Assembly (NCBI GenBank): GCA_016715465.1
Contig: JADKAA010000024.1
Coordinates: 1-64,000 of the forward strand
Reading direction: 5' to 3'
DNA length: 64,000 bases
DNA from: Saprospiraceae bacterium
GTDB lineage: Bacteria > Bacteroidota > Bacteroidia > Chitinophagales > Saprospiraceae
The notes beneath the pieces are model-generated. The model saw nothing but the letters and a program-made list of their open reading frames with translations. It was not told the DNA's origin and ran no database searches. Shown in pieces: positions 42,766 to 51,735 of this stretch. Both the position numbers and the translations under genes were made by a program. Position 1 is the first letter of the stretch. Each line of letters opens with the position of its first letter.

Positions 42766-43179
42766 ATGATAAAAAGGACATTGATTTATTTTAGTATTTT
42801 ATATTTTTTAATGACTGGAATTCGATGTAAGAGCACTCAACTTCGACCATCGAGAAATGACGAGTATGAAAAAATATATTTGAATCAGTTTAAATTGACT
42901 TACCTGAGACAAATCCTTTATAAAAGTTACAATAATTCAAAGGCCATAAAGGAAATCATTAACTTTGATCATAGTGGATTTACAGAACTTATTTTGAGTG
43001 AGCAGGACTTTGAATTAATTGACAGCGTAACCACTGCACACAATGAAATTATGAAAATTGACTCTGTTCAAGGATATCTCAGGGCTGAAGGGGCTCAGGG
43101 TAAAAGGCCTTTGGGCTTTATATTAAACAAAGTAGAAAGTAAGTGGTTGGATAGTCTTGCCCGGCGAAGATTAAGGTAG
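42766..43179 (+). CDS. Putative lipoprotein, function unknown
   Basis: 137 residues. The N-terminus MIKRTLIYFSILYFLMTGIRC is a signal with a lipobox-like GIRC (Cys at residue 21). The remainder is soluble with Lys/Glu-rich helices (FKLTYLRQILYKSYNNSKAI) and a short basic end. No family is recognised. It begins 106 bases after the IS30 fragment start region and is followed by a similar-sized lipoprotein gene. Confidence 0.6.
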   Translation: MIKRTLIYFSILYFLMTGIRCKSTQLRPSRNDEYEKIYLNQFKLTYLRQILYKSYNNSKAIKEIINFDHSGFTELILSEQDFELIDSVTTAHNEIMKIDSVQGYLRAEGAQGKRPLGFILNKVESKWLDSLARRRLR

Positions 43180-43245
43180 TCTGCTCTGTATGTGCTACCA
43201 TGACGTTGAGTGGATAGCCAAATATATTATACTATATTAAAGTGT

Positions 43246-43740
43246 ATGAGACCGAAGAATAATTTAAAAATAGTATTCTTAAGAAAGTATTTTATTATTT
43301 TACTATTTGCTATTTCATTTGTATCGTGCGTAAGTTCAAAATGGTATTTTTTAGATCAAAAATGTGAAGGAATCACGGTAAAGCAATTGCTCGAATCAAA
43401 TTTAAATTACCTTGCAATAGCCCGTGAAAATAATATTGAAGGGTTAATTAAAATAGAATTAAAATACGATACGATATTTCATATCAAACCATTATACAGT
43501 CATCTGAAAGTTGGGGAATATTCGATTGGGGCAGAACAAAAAATATTTATAGAAATTCTTCTATGCCAGTGTTTGTCCAAAAACCTAAATAGAATGGAGA
43601 AGTGCCAGATGCCAAAATCAAGTCAGGAAGTAATTATACTCTATAAAATGATAAACTCTAGTTTTGATATTAGTACACATAAATATGACATATTGATACA
43701 GACTGACACAGTAGAAATCATTGAAATTGATAATTATTAA
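43246..43740 (+). CDS. Putative lipoprotein, function unknown
   Basis: 164 residues from the ATG at 43246, chosen over an upstream TTG because it precedes a clean signal (KYFIILLFAISFVSCVSS, Cys at about residue 28). The mature part has Cys pairs (LLCQCLSKN, KCQMPK) and strand-rich ends. It resembles the neighbour at 42766 only in layout. No family is recognised. Confidence 0.6.
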   Translation: MRPKNNLKIVFLRKYFIILLFAISFVSCVSSKWYFLDQKCEGITVKQLLESNLNYLAIARENNIEGLIKIELKYDTIFHIKPLYSHLKVGEYSIGAEQKIFIEILLCQCLSKNLNRMEKCQMPKSSQEVIILYKMINSSFDISTHKYDILIQTDTVEIIEIDNY

Positions 43741-43897
43741 AAGAACCATTAATTTCACTTAGTACAAATGGACTACGTCCACCATACCGATAAAATATGA
43801 ACCCTGTCATGAAATCAAAAGTAGATCGATGGGCAACCAGAAGGGCCATGGTTTTTATCAAAACAAGAATATAATCAAAAGTATGACTAAAAAGTAA

Positions 43898-44250
43898 ATG
43901 GCAAAAGACTTTTTAGGTCTTGTTTCTAAAGGTAGATCACGTGAAGCATTTGGACTTTATATAAGTGAAAATTTTGGACACCATAACGATTACTTTAAAG
44001 GAGTCAGACACACCCTGATGATAGCGATATAAGAAAATGACATAAAGAGCCCAACCAAATATTTGAAATACAAAGAGCAATAGCGTAAAGGGATTTGGTG
44101 GCCATACATTTTCGAGTGAAACTCTGGAAGGAACATATCTTGTTGGCGGTAATGCATATCTTCAGATTTGAACAGGGAAAAATTGTTGAACTTTGGGACT
44201 TTGGGCAGGCTTTTCCTGAGGCTATGGTAACCGAGTATGGAATGGTTTAA
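43898..44250 (+). pseudogene. SnoaL-like (NTF2-fold) protein, decayed
   Basis: Recognisable pieces in shifting frames: MAKDFLGLVSKGRSREAF and YISENFGHHNDYFKGV at the start, then near 44150-44250 HIFRFEQGKIVELWDFGQAFPEAMVTEYGMV, the standard end of SnoaL-like polyketide-cyclase-fold proteins (H.FR.E.GKI.E.WD). In-frame stops and indels near 44028 and 44085 break the gene. Confidence 0.65.
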
Positions 44251-44342
44251 ACGGAAAAGATGAAAATTTAAGGATACAATAGTGGGTGGTGAGATAATTA
44301 TTTTGTATGAATTTATCGTTAAAGACAGGATGTGATTAGGCT

Positions 44343-44573
44343 CCTTTTAAGGAAGGGTTGGTACGCGCCATTCGAAATGGCAAGATGGGTTATGCCAATG
44401 CTTATGGGCAAATGGTTATCCCTTGTGTTTATGACTTTGCCTTGTGGTTTGAGCAGGGAAAGGCAAAAGTGGCGTTTAAGGCGAGCAGAAAGAAGGAAAA
44501 AATGGATGAATACACCATCATTGAATCTGACGAATGGTTTTACATTGACAAAAGCGGGAATAAAATTCAATAG
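44343..44573 (+). pseudogene. WG-repeat protein, C-terminal fragment
   Basis: PFKEGLVRAIRNGKMGYANA then YGQMVIPCVYDFALWFEQGKA is a WG-type repeat unit, and the end (DEWFYIDKSGNKIQ) matches C-termini of such proteins. There is no start codon and an in-frame TAG lies just upstream, so only the tail of a larger gene remains. Confidence 0.65.
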
Positions 44574-44648
44574 ACCACCATTGGAAAAGTGGTTTCTTTA
44601 TCTGCTTTGATAAGTGACCAGTAACAAGTAAAAACGATAAGTTAAAAT

Positions 44649-45242
44649 ATGAGAAAGATAATTTCATTTATGCACATTTCACTCGATGGTTTTGTAGCGG
44701 GACCAAACGGAGAAATGAACTGGATAAGGGTAAACGAAGAAATATTTGACCATGTCGGCAAGCGTATAAGCGAGGGAGATACAGCCTTGTATGGCCGGGT
44801 GACCTATCAGATGATGGAGAATTACTGGCCAACCGCAGCAAAAAAGCCCAATGCGACCAAACACGACATTGAACATGCTAAATGGTATGGCAAAGTCCGC
44901 AAAGTGGTTTTATCTAAAACAATGAAGGACAAAGGATTAGTCAACACGATTATCATCAGCGGCAAGCTCACAGACAGCTTAAATAAGATCAAACAAGACG
45001 GTCACACATCCGGCATGAGCAGGAGTGATGACATCCTGTTATTTGGCAGTCCTACGGCAACACATAGTCTAATGCAACAGAATTTAATTGACGGATATTG
45101 GCTATTAGTAAATCCAATTATTCTTGGGCAAGGCATTCCTTTGTTTGTAGACATAAAAGACAGAATAAAACTGGATCTGGTGACTACCCGGCAATTTGCC
45201 TGTGGGGTAACGGAATTGAATTACATTGTGGACAGACCATAA
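44649..45242 (+). CDS. Dihydrofolate reductase-like (RibD C-terminal) family protein
   Basis: 197 residues. Conserved family pattern: MRKIISFMHISLDGFVAGPNGEMNWI at the start, GDTALYGRVTYQMMENYWP, KVVLSKTM, DILLFGSPTATHSLMQQNLIDGYWLLVNPIILGQGIPLF near the end. These are NADPH-dependent reductase-fold proteins (YyaP/YwjB-like) of unclear substrate, often near regulators in Bacteroidota. The gene is intact in a region full of broken genes. Confidence 0.85.
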   Translation: MRKIISFMHISLDGFVAGPNGEMNWIRVNEEIFDHVGKRISEGDTALYGRVTYQMMENYWPTAAKKPNATKHDIEHAKWYGKVRKVVLSKTMKDKGLVNTIIISGKLTDSLNKIKQDGHTSGMSRSDDILLFGSPTATHSLMQQNLIDGYWLLVNPIILGQGIPLFVDIKDRIKLDLVTTRQFACGVTELNYIVDRP

Positions 45243-45561
45243 CCCTGCCACCGAAAACCCGTGAATCGTTGGCTCCAATCCAATTAAAAATCAAATCCTA
45301 TTTAGAATTTAATTCTATTATGATATGGTTTTTAAAAAATTGCGGACTTATCACTGTAAAAACTTCAACAACAATATCTGGATTGACCTTTTGCATATGA
45401 GAATCCTTGGCATTTAGTTTTAACTTTAGACCTGCCTACCTGCATTCAGATTAGGTTCCGTGCGGACAGTAGGTCAATTTTCTAGCCATGCGAAGCCTCG
45501 ATCGTCTGTAGTAAGGCCAGAAAGAAAGCAATATTAATAATTAACCAAACTTAATAATGTA
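45243..45561 (+). other. Gene-free stretch
   Basis: No gene or clear signal is supported. A weak inverted repeat (GACCTGCCTACCTGC near 45430 with GGACAGTAGGTC near 45465) recalls the palindromes inside long attC-like sites but has no AAC/GTT pair. Confidence 0.4.
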
Positions 45562-46329
45562 ATGACACTAATACAAATAATTGGGATTATCATAGCGATA
45601 CTTCTATCAGGATTCAGGATTGCACAAGAATATCAAAGAGGTGTTGTATTCAGACTGGGACGCTTTAAATCCATAAAGGGGCCAGGCTTGTATTGGATTA
45701 TACCGCTTATTGACAGGCAGCAAAAGGTGGATATAAGGACAAAAACTGTAGATCTTGAGCAACAAGAAACAATTACCAAGGACAGTGTGACTATAAAAGT
45801 GAATGCAGTGTTGTGGTTTAAAATTACAAACCCTGAAGATGCAATCATCAAGGTGGCTGACTACAACAACGCCGTTTATCAATTTTCGGTTACTGCATTA
45901 CGTAACATCATAGGACAACATACGCTTGACGAAGTTTTGAGAGAACGTGAACAAATTAATGGGACTTTGCAAAAAATAGTGGATACTACCACTGAACCCT
46001 GGGGAATTAAAATTGAAATGGTTGAGATGAAAGATGTTGAAATTCCAGAAGCTATGCAGCGGGCAATGGCAAGAGAAGCGGAGGCAATTAGAGAAAAGAG
46101 AGCAAGGATTGTAAAGGCAGAAGCAGAACTTGAAGCATCCATTAAATTGACACAAGGTGCTAAAGAAATGGAACGAAGTCCAATAGCACTTGAATTGCGA
46201 AGAATGCAGATGTTATCTGAAATTGGGATTGACAACAATACAACCACAATTGTGCTGGTGCCATCGGACTTTACAAATGCAGCAAAAAGTTTTACAGAAA
46301 TGGTGAGTAAAAAGAGAATTGAAGAATAA
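45562..46329 (+). CDS. Slipin (SPFH/stomatin-like membrane protein)
   Basis: 255 residues. One N-terminal membrane segment (LIQIIGIIIAILLSGF), then the SPFH/Band 7 domain: YQRGVVFRLGRFKSIKGPGLYWIIPLIDRQQKVDIRT, VTIKVNAVLWFKITNPEDAI, and ALRNIIGQHTLDEVLREREQINGTLQKIVD, ending in a coiled coil (REAEAIREKRARIVKAEAELEASIKL). Slipins form membrane microdomains and usually pair with an NfeD protease, not seen here. A decayed second copy lies at 49585. Confidence 0.9.
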   Translation: MTLIQIIGIIIAILLSGFRIAQEYQRGVVFRLGRFKSIKGPGLYWIIPLIDRQQKVDIRTKTVDLEQQETITKDSVTIKVNAVLWFKITNPEDAIIKVADYNNAVYQFSVTALRNIIGQHTLDEVLREREQINGTLQKIVDTTTEPWGIKIEMVEMKDVEIPEAMQRAMAREAEAIREKRARIVKAEAELEASIKLTQGAKEMERSPIALELRRMQMLSEIGIDNNTTTIVLVPSDFTNAAKSFTEMVSKKRIEE

Positions 46330-46608
46330 GCTTATTTTGTAGTTGAAATAGATTGTTCAGTAAACAGGAGGATAGTTGAGTAGAATTGACGCTAAACATC
46401 AGGAATATTCCGGCTACCAACAGCGTTTTGGAATATGGCGGTATTTGCATAGCTATCCTTAGGCTCATAATCTACTTCATTGTAAACTAAGAGCGGATAT
46501 TGGCAGGTTTTGCTCATCTATTTTGTGTCAAAAATAAGAACGTAACGCATGGATTGTGACATTAGTAAAAATGAGGCGAAATGCAGATTTCATAAATAGA
46601 TAAATTAT

Positions 46609-46716
46609 ATGAACGATAAAATCCTGAAGTATTTTCAAAGAACTATACCTCTTTCCCAGGAAGAGATTCAAGCTATTGTAGAAATCCAAAGTTTAGAACT
46701 ATTTCCCGGAAGATAA
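46609..46716 (+). pseudogene. Crp/Fnr-family regulator, N-terminal fragment
   Basis: 35 residues, MNDKILKYFQRTIPLSQEEI..., which is the usual start of Bacteroidota Crp/Fnr-like regulators (cyclic-nucleotide-binding domain). It then diverges into ELFPGR and stops. The DNA right after belongs to a TerC gene, so a deletion fused the two remains. Confidence 0.6.
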
Positions 46717-46931
46717 TGGAAAAAGATTTTACAGAACAACAGGAAATAATGTCTTCGCTACCGATATGCCCTTCGTTTAAAATTCTTGCCTTATGTTTTT
46801 TAATGATTATAGGTGTATCTTTATTGGCAGAAGGCTTTCAGTTTGAAATACCAAAAGGGTATATATATTTTTCAATGGCATTTGCCTTTATGGTGGATGT
46901 AATTCAAATGAAAACAGATAAACATAAATAG
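46716..46931 (+). pseudogene. TerC-family protein, C-terminal fragment (copy A)
   Basis: 71 residues, of which the last 50 (FKILALCFLMIIGVSLLAEGFQFEIPKGYIYFSMAFAFMVD) match the C-terminal two helices of TerC-like membrane proteins. The first five helices are missing. Same sequence, with changes, at 48060-48192. It is followed by one base and then the Fic copy A. Confidence 0.7.
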
Positions 46932-46932
46932 G

Positions 46933-47555
46933 ATGGAATTACTGCCAGTCGAAATTATTCAAATAAACCACAAAAAAATATCGGAAATTGACAGGATTCT
47001 AAAGTCTATTTACCGACTGATTATTTATAGCCGGCATCACCTTGATGATGACCTTTTGGATATCTATTTGTCAGGCATGCACAATTTAAAAGAGCTTGTT
47101 GGTATTAAAAATGCCCAAATGGAGGCTCAGAATGAAGAAGAAGCTAAGGAGTATTTGGAAAATTTAAAAGTATCGCTTGATTTTGTTATTGATGAAATAA
47201 AATCAGGTAATAATTTTGGAAGGAGGTTCAATTGTTTCAACTGCTCGCTTAGTTTGCCCGAAACTAATGCCATTCATCCAAACCGCTACACAACCGCTTG
47301 TGCAGATATGGCGCCCATATTTGCCCTACCTAGGCTACAGTTCCTCAAATGCTCAGAATTATTTTAACAAATACAATCCATTCAAATCCTAAATAAAAGA
47401 GCTATATACTTCATCACGAGCTCCATTAGAATACATCCCTTGCAGATGGAAACGGACCTGTAACACGAATTGCTAAAACCTTGATGTTTAGTATGATTTA
47501 TATCCTGGATATTTATTATGGATGCGGCTCAGAAGAAGGAATATATGATTGCTGT
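46933..47555 (+). pseudogene. Fic-domain protein, decayed copy A
   Basis: Aligns along its length with the intact Fic gene at 48194. The first 90 codons are nearly the same (MELLPVEIIQINHKKISEID.. versus MKLLQSRNYSN..). Then several single-base deletions occur, including inside the active-site motif (CATCCCTTGCAGATGGAAACGG, one T fewer than HPFADGNG needs). The similarity ends near 47555; 47556-47690 matches nothing I recognise. Confidence 0.8.
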
Positions 47556-47699
47556 GGCATTGATACACGGACATCCAGGCCCAAAACAGGGTCAATAGGA
47601 ATGCAGGCAAGCGGCTCGGTGGAAGACCAGCGGACCCGGCAGTAATACTTATTTCTGATAGAAAACGACCATAAATATAGTTAAGCAACAAATAAATTG

Positions 47700-48192
47700 G
47701 ACGTATTTAGATGACCGAAGTAATATTCTTTTAATATCACTCATTTCATTAGAATTAATCCTTGGCATGGATGACATAATTTTTATTTATATTTTAGAGG
47801 ATAAGCTGCCTGGGAGCCAAAGAAACAAATTGAGATTTTGGGGAATAGGTTTGGGAATGTTAATGAGGTTATGCCTTTTGGCTTTTATTTATTGGACCTG
47901 GTTTTCTCAAGTGACTCTATTATTACCGATGTTGAAATGGTTCAACAACTTTGGGTAATGTACTCTGCTGTATTTGTTACGGTTTTTTCTATGATATTTG
48001 CAACTAAACCTATAAGCGAGTTTATACGGATACACTCTTTGTTAAAAATTCTTGTGTTTTTTAATGATGATAGATGTATCTTTAGTGGCAGAAGGCATTC
48101 AGTTTGAAATACCAAAATGGTATATATATTTTTTAATGGCATTTTCCTTTATGGTGGATGTAATTCAAATGAAGATAGATAAACATAAATAG
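47700..48192 (+). pseudogene. TerC-family protein, truncated and frameshifted (copy B)
   Basis: ISLISLELILGMDDIIFIYILEDKLPGSQRNKLRFWGIGLGMLMRL matches the first helices and the conserved acidic site of TerC (E..LG.DN.IFI..L). After a frame change near 47900 follow AVFVTVFSMIFATKPISEFI and, after another near 48060, VSLVAEGIQFEIPKWYIYFLMAFSFMVD and the stop at 48190-48192. No good start codon. TerC-like proteins are metal exporters or chaperones for secreted metalloenzymes. Confidence 0.75.
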
Positions 48193-48193
48193 G

Positions 48194-48994
48194 ATGAAAT
48201 TACTGCAGTCACGAAATTATTCAAATAAACAAAAAAAAATAGCGAAAATTGACAGCATTCTAAAGTCTATTTACAGACTGATTATTTATAGCCGGTATCA
48301 CCTTGATGATGACCTTTTGGATATCTATTTGTCAGGTATGCATAACTTAAAAGAGCTGGTGGGCATTAAAAATGCCCAAATGGAGGCTCAGAATGAGGAA
48401 GAAGCTAAGGAGTATTTGCAAAATTTAAAAATATCGCTTGATTTTGTTATTGATGAAATAAAATCAGATAATAATTTTGGAAGGGAAGTTCAATTATTTC
48501 AACTGCTTCGCTTAGTTTCGCCCGAAACTAGTGCCATTCATCCAAACCGCTACAGACAAACGCTTGTGCAGATAGGCGCCCATATTTGTCCTGAACCTTC
48601 TTTAGTTCCTCAATTGGTTTCTGAATTATTTTATAGAATACAATCCATTTCAAATCCTGTTAAAAGAGCTATATACTTCCATCACGAGCTAATTAGAATA
48701 CATCCCTTTGCAGATGGAAACGGACGTGTAACACGAATTGCAAAAAACTGGATGTTTATGTATGATTTATATCCTCCGATATTTATTATCGATGCTGCTC
48801 AAAAGAAGGAATATATTACTACACTCGCCAATAGCTTCAGGGGACTTATGAAGAATCCAAATGAATGGAATGATTTCACCTCACTATTTTTTGAACAGGA
48901 AATTGAACGCTTATTAATAAATGCATCTTTTCTATATGAAAGTATCAAACAAATTGGAAATAGCAGAGAAAATAGTATAATCAATCAACAATAG
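48194..48994 (+). CDS. Fic-domain protein (AMP-transferase family)
   Basis: 266 residues, intact. The Fic motif HPFADGNGRVTRIAKN (about residues 173-188) fits HPFx(D/E)GNGRxxR with the catalytic His. The N-terminal part has the helical region (DDLLDIYLSGMHNLKELVGIKNAQMEAQNEEEAKEYLQNL) placed before the core. Fic enzymes transfer AMP, or another nucleotide, to target proteins. No separate antitoxin gene is visible; an inhibitory (S/T)xxxE(G/N) helix was not identified. It begins two bases after TerC copy B and the MscS gene follows after four bases. Confidence 0.85.
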   Translation: MKLLQSRNYSNKQKKIAKIDSILKSIYRLIIYSRYHLDDDLLDIYLSGMHNLKELVGIKNAQMEAQNEEEAKEYLQNLKISLDFVIDEIKSDNNFGREVQLFQLLRLVSPETSAIHPNRYRQTLVQIGAHICPEPSLVPQLVSELFYRIQSISNPVKRAIYFHHELIRIHPFADGNGRVTRIAKNWMFMYDLYPPIFIIDAAQKKEYITTLANSFRGLMKNPNEWNDFTSLFFEQEIERLLINASFLYESIKQIGNSRENSIINQQ

Positions 48995-48997
48995 TAA

Positions 48998-49519
48998 ATG
49001 GAAGATTTCAAAATTCAAATTATTGAAACACTTATAATATTCAGTTTATATATAGTACTGTATTTTGTATTTAAAACAATCATCAATAATTTTCTCAAAA
49101 AAACAAGATTGGAAAGAGGCAGACGGAAAATGGCTATCAGGGCAGTACAGCTATTTAATACGATAACCGCAATAATACTGTTAACAGGGGTATGGGGGTT
49201 TAAACAAGATGAAATTGCATTATTTGCAAGTTCAATCCTGACCGCTTTAGGAATTGCCTTTTTTGCTCAATGGTCTTTGCTTTCAAATATTACTTCAAGT
49301 ATTTTAATATTCTTTAATCATCCGGTAAGGCTGGGAGACTCCATAAAAGTTTTGCACAAAGACTATAATTATGAAGGAGAGGTTGTTGAATTGAATTATT
49401 TTTTTGTTCACCTAAAAACATCAGAAAATCAAATAATTACAATACCAAATTCCCATTTTTTTGACAAATCATTTTCTGTTTTAGAGCACAAGGATAATCA
49501 CAATCAGATTGCAAAATGA
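48998..49519 (+). CDS. Small MscS-type mechanosensitive channel
   Basis: 173 residues. Two or three membrane helices (ETLIIFSLYIVLYFVFKTII, AVQLFNTITAIILLTGVWGF), a pore-lining helix (ASSILTALGIAFFAQWSLLSNITSSILIFF) and the beta domain (HPVRLGDSIKVLHKDYNYEGEVVELNYFFVHLKTSENQIITIPNSHFFDKSF). The length is short for MscS (about 280) and the C-terminal alpha/beta domain is missing, but small forms like this are known in Bacteroidota. Confidence 0.85.
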   Translation: MEDFKIQIIETLIIFSLYIVLYFVFKTIINNFLKKTRLERGRRKMAIRAVQLFNTITAIILLTGVWGFKQDEIALFASSILTALGIAFFAQWSLLSNITSSILIFFNHPVRLGDSIKVLHKDYNYEGEVVELNYFFVHLKTSENQIITIPNSHFFDKSFSVLEHKDNHNQIAK

Positions 49520-49584
49520 GAATATTATTTATTTGAAATGGGGTATTGAGTTAAAATTGAGTCTTTTGGACGAAAAATTTATTC

Positions 49585-49765
49585 TTATGTTAAAATGTGG
49601 CATCATCTTGCACTGATGTTTAAAATAGCACAGATAATCAATTCTCGGTTAATGAATTACGTAACAGTATCCATAAGCAAACCCGGGAAGAGGTTTTGAG
49701 AAGTTGGGAACAAATTAATGAAACGTTGCAAGAATCAGTGGATATTACAACTGTATTGTTGGTGC
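49585..49765 (+). pseudogene. Slipin gene remnant
   Basis: NELRNSIHKQTREEVLRSWEQINETLQESVDITT (about 49645-49760) aligns with ALRNIIGQHTLDEVLREREQINGTLQKIVDTTT of the intact slipin at 45562. Upstream bases 49585-49640 match the preceding slipin part with an internal deletion. Bases 49766-50025 hold no gene. Confidence 0.6.
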
Positions 49766-50025
49766 AGGCAAATATTCGCTTGATAATTTAATTTACAAGC
49801 GATAGAAATATGTCACATCTTTACCATAAATTTCTGCACTATTGTTCTGCTGGCCAAAGGACTGCTCTATATTAAGTTGGCAACCCGTTGGATAAGAATC
49901 TTCGATTTTCCCTGAATTCAGATTACTTCTTTAACTTTGCTACTTTATTGTGTCAACCTGATCACTGCTGCCGCATCAATCAGATCACATTAAAAGTATT
50001 GGTTTTAAAATCAACTATTTAACTT

Positions 50026-51591
50026 ATGAATTTGAAAAAGATTTGGATTTTTCTGCTTCTTTTTACTGTGGTTACAGGGTACAGCCAGAAAAAAGCAACT
50101 GAGGTAATTACCAATGAAAGGACATTTGGAAAAAACTTAATAAATAATTCAGAAATTAAGGGAATCGACTATATATTTCCTGATAGAATTCATGGAACCT
50201 ATTATGATTCATACTCCGGATTGCTCACTGCTCAATTGCGTGGATTAAGCAAAAATGGAAAATGGATGGATAATACCGGAAAAGTTGTGCAGTATGATTT
50301 GAAAAATAAAAAGTCATTATGGGATAAAAAGATAGTCTATACGACAACAAGTTTGCAGCAATTCCGGAATACAATAATCTATTCTATTGCCAATAAAAGT
50401 ATTTGTGTAGATGCAACCTCCGGGGAAGAAATCTGGAAAGTAAAAAATAATATTTATTACGTTGATGCGAATAAAAAAATAGGAATTGGGTATAAATTCA
50501 AAACATCAACCGGATATACAAATTTACTGGAAGGGATAGATTTAAACAATGGTAATGTGATTTGGCAAAGGGAATTAAGCAGAGAATATGGCTGGAATGA
50601 TATTGTCTCTTTAACGGATTCAACATTACTTGTAGTAGCTTCCGGGCTTCATAAGATAAACTTAAATACAGGAAAGGGATGGGATCATACTATGAAAACC
50701 GGTAAAAAGGATTACAAAGGAAATATAGCTGCAAATGCTATCGGAGTGGCAGCGGGTCTGCTTACGGGGACATTCTTAATGTCAACCGGGCATAATTTGG
50801 TAAGGGACCTGGTGTCAAATACCATAGTGGACAGTAATTTTATTTATTTCGCTTCTAAAGAAAATCTTGTAAAATTAAACAGTGCATCCGGGGATCCGGT
50901 ATGGGAAATTCCATTACCCGGGGATCATGGGAGTAAATCCTCTATTTTCATTAAGGAAAATAGAGTTTATTTAATAAACAAAGGAATCGCCTATATGGGA
51001 GATAGAATGTTGAAGTTTGGAAAACCATTTATTGCTGCATTTGATGACCAAAGTGGAAAACAAATATTCTATTCCGGTATGGATGATGATCCTATATTAA
51101 ATTTTCAATTAGATGATGAATTTATTTTGCTTATTTTTAAAAGTGGCATAAAGAAATACAAATTGGAAACGGGTGAAATGTATTTAGAAAGGGAAATTGA
51201 AGAAAACAAATATGGAGAATTAAAATATTTTGTAGGAAGTCAGGTTTTTGTTTCTACTGCAAATGAAGCATTAATTAACCTTCTAAAAATTGATTCGGGA
51301 AAAGTTTATGTTTATACAAATCAGGGAAAGATTTTGTCGGTTGATAAACAATTAAATATATCCCATGTGTTTGATAGGGAAAGTATAAAAGTCAGCTATC
51401 TTCAAAATGAGGATTGGAAATTTATATCAAAAGGGGAACAAACATATGTTTTTGATGATGCAGATACTTTAATTGCAGAAATCGAAATGTCATCAAGTAC
51501 ATTTATCCATAACAATATTTTATACTTTACCAGAAACAATATTTTAAGTTCGATAGATTTGAATCAATTATTAGTTAAAAAGGCGGATTAA
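50026..51591 (+). CDS. PQQ-like beta-propeller exported protein
   Basis: 521 residues. Signal peptide IWIFLLLFTVVTGYS. The rest is a PQQ/WD-like propeller with blade motifs: VVQYDLKNKKSLWDKKI, ICVDATSGEEIWKVKNN, LEGIDLNNGNVIWQREL, LVKLNSASGDPVWEIPLPG, FIAAFDDQSGKQIFYSG. A short insert (AIGVAAGLLTGTFLMSTGH, about residue 240) is hydrophobic and may lie in a membrane. No PQQ-enzyme catalytic residues are obvious, so a structural or binding role is more likely. Confidence 0.8.
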   Translation: MNLKKIWIFLLLFTVVTGYSQKKATEVITNERTFGKNLINNSEIKGIDYIFPDRIHGTYYDSYSGLLTAQLRGLSKNGKWMDNTGKVVQYDLKNKKSLWDKKIVYTTTSLQQFRNTIIYSIANKSICVDATSGEEIWKVKNNIYYVDANKKIGIGYKFKTSTGYTNLLEGIDLNNGNVIWQRELSREYGWNDIVSLTDSTLLVVASGLHKINLNTGKGWDHTMKTGKKDYKGNIAANAIGVAAGLLTGTFLMSTGHNLVRDLVSNTIVDSNFIYFASKENLVKLNSASGDPVWEIPLPGDHGSKSSIFIKENRVYLINKGIAYMGDRMLKFGKPFIAAFDDQSGKQIFYSGMDDDPILNFQLDDEFILLIFKSGIKKYKLETGEMYLEREIEENKYGELKYFVGSQVFVSTANEALINLLKIDSGKVYVYTNQGKILSVDKQLNISHVFDRESIKVSYLQNEDWKFISKGEQTYVFDDADTLIAEIEMSSSTFIHNNILYFTRNNILSSIDLNQLLVKKAD

Positions 51592-51735
51592 TATATCTGG
51601 AGTGTTTCTCTGATGCCGGAAACTGTCTCTACTGAAAAATGAACAAGTAAGTACCCCGAATTAACATTATGGAAGGCCATCCCTGCCAGACAATGAAAAA
51701 ATAAAATACACGTTATCCATACTAAAATTGAGAGA

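Noticed and set aside
46400..46545. A further attC-like site near 46.4 kb
   Set aside because: ACCAACAGCGTTTTGGAATA resembles the R''-L'' half of long sites, but no complementary L'-R' half was found.
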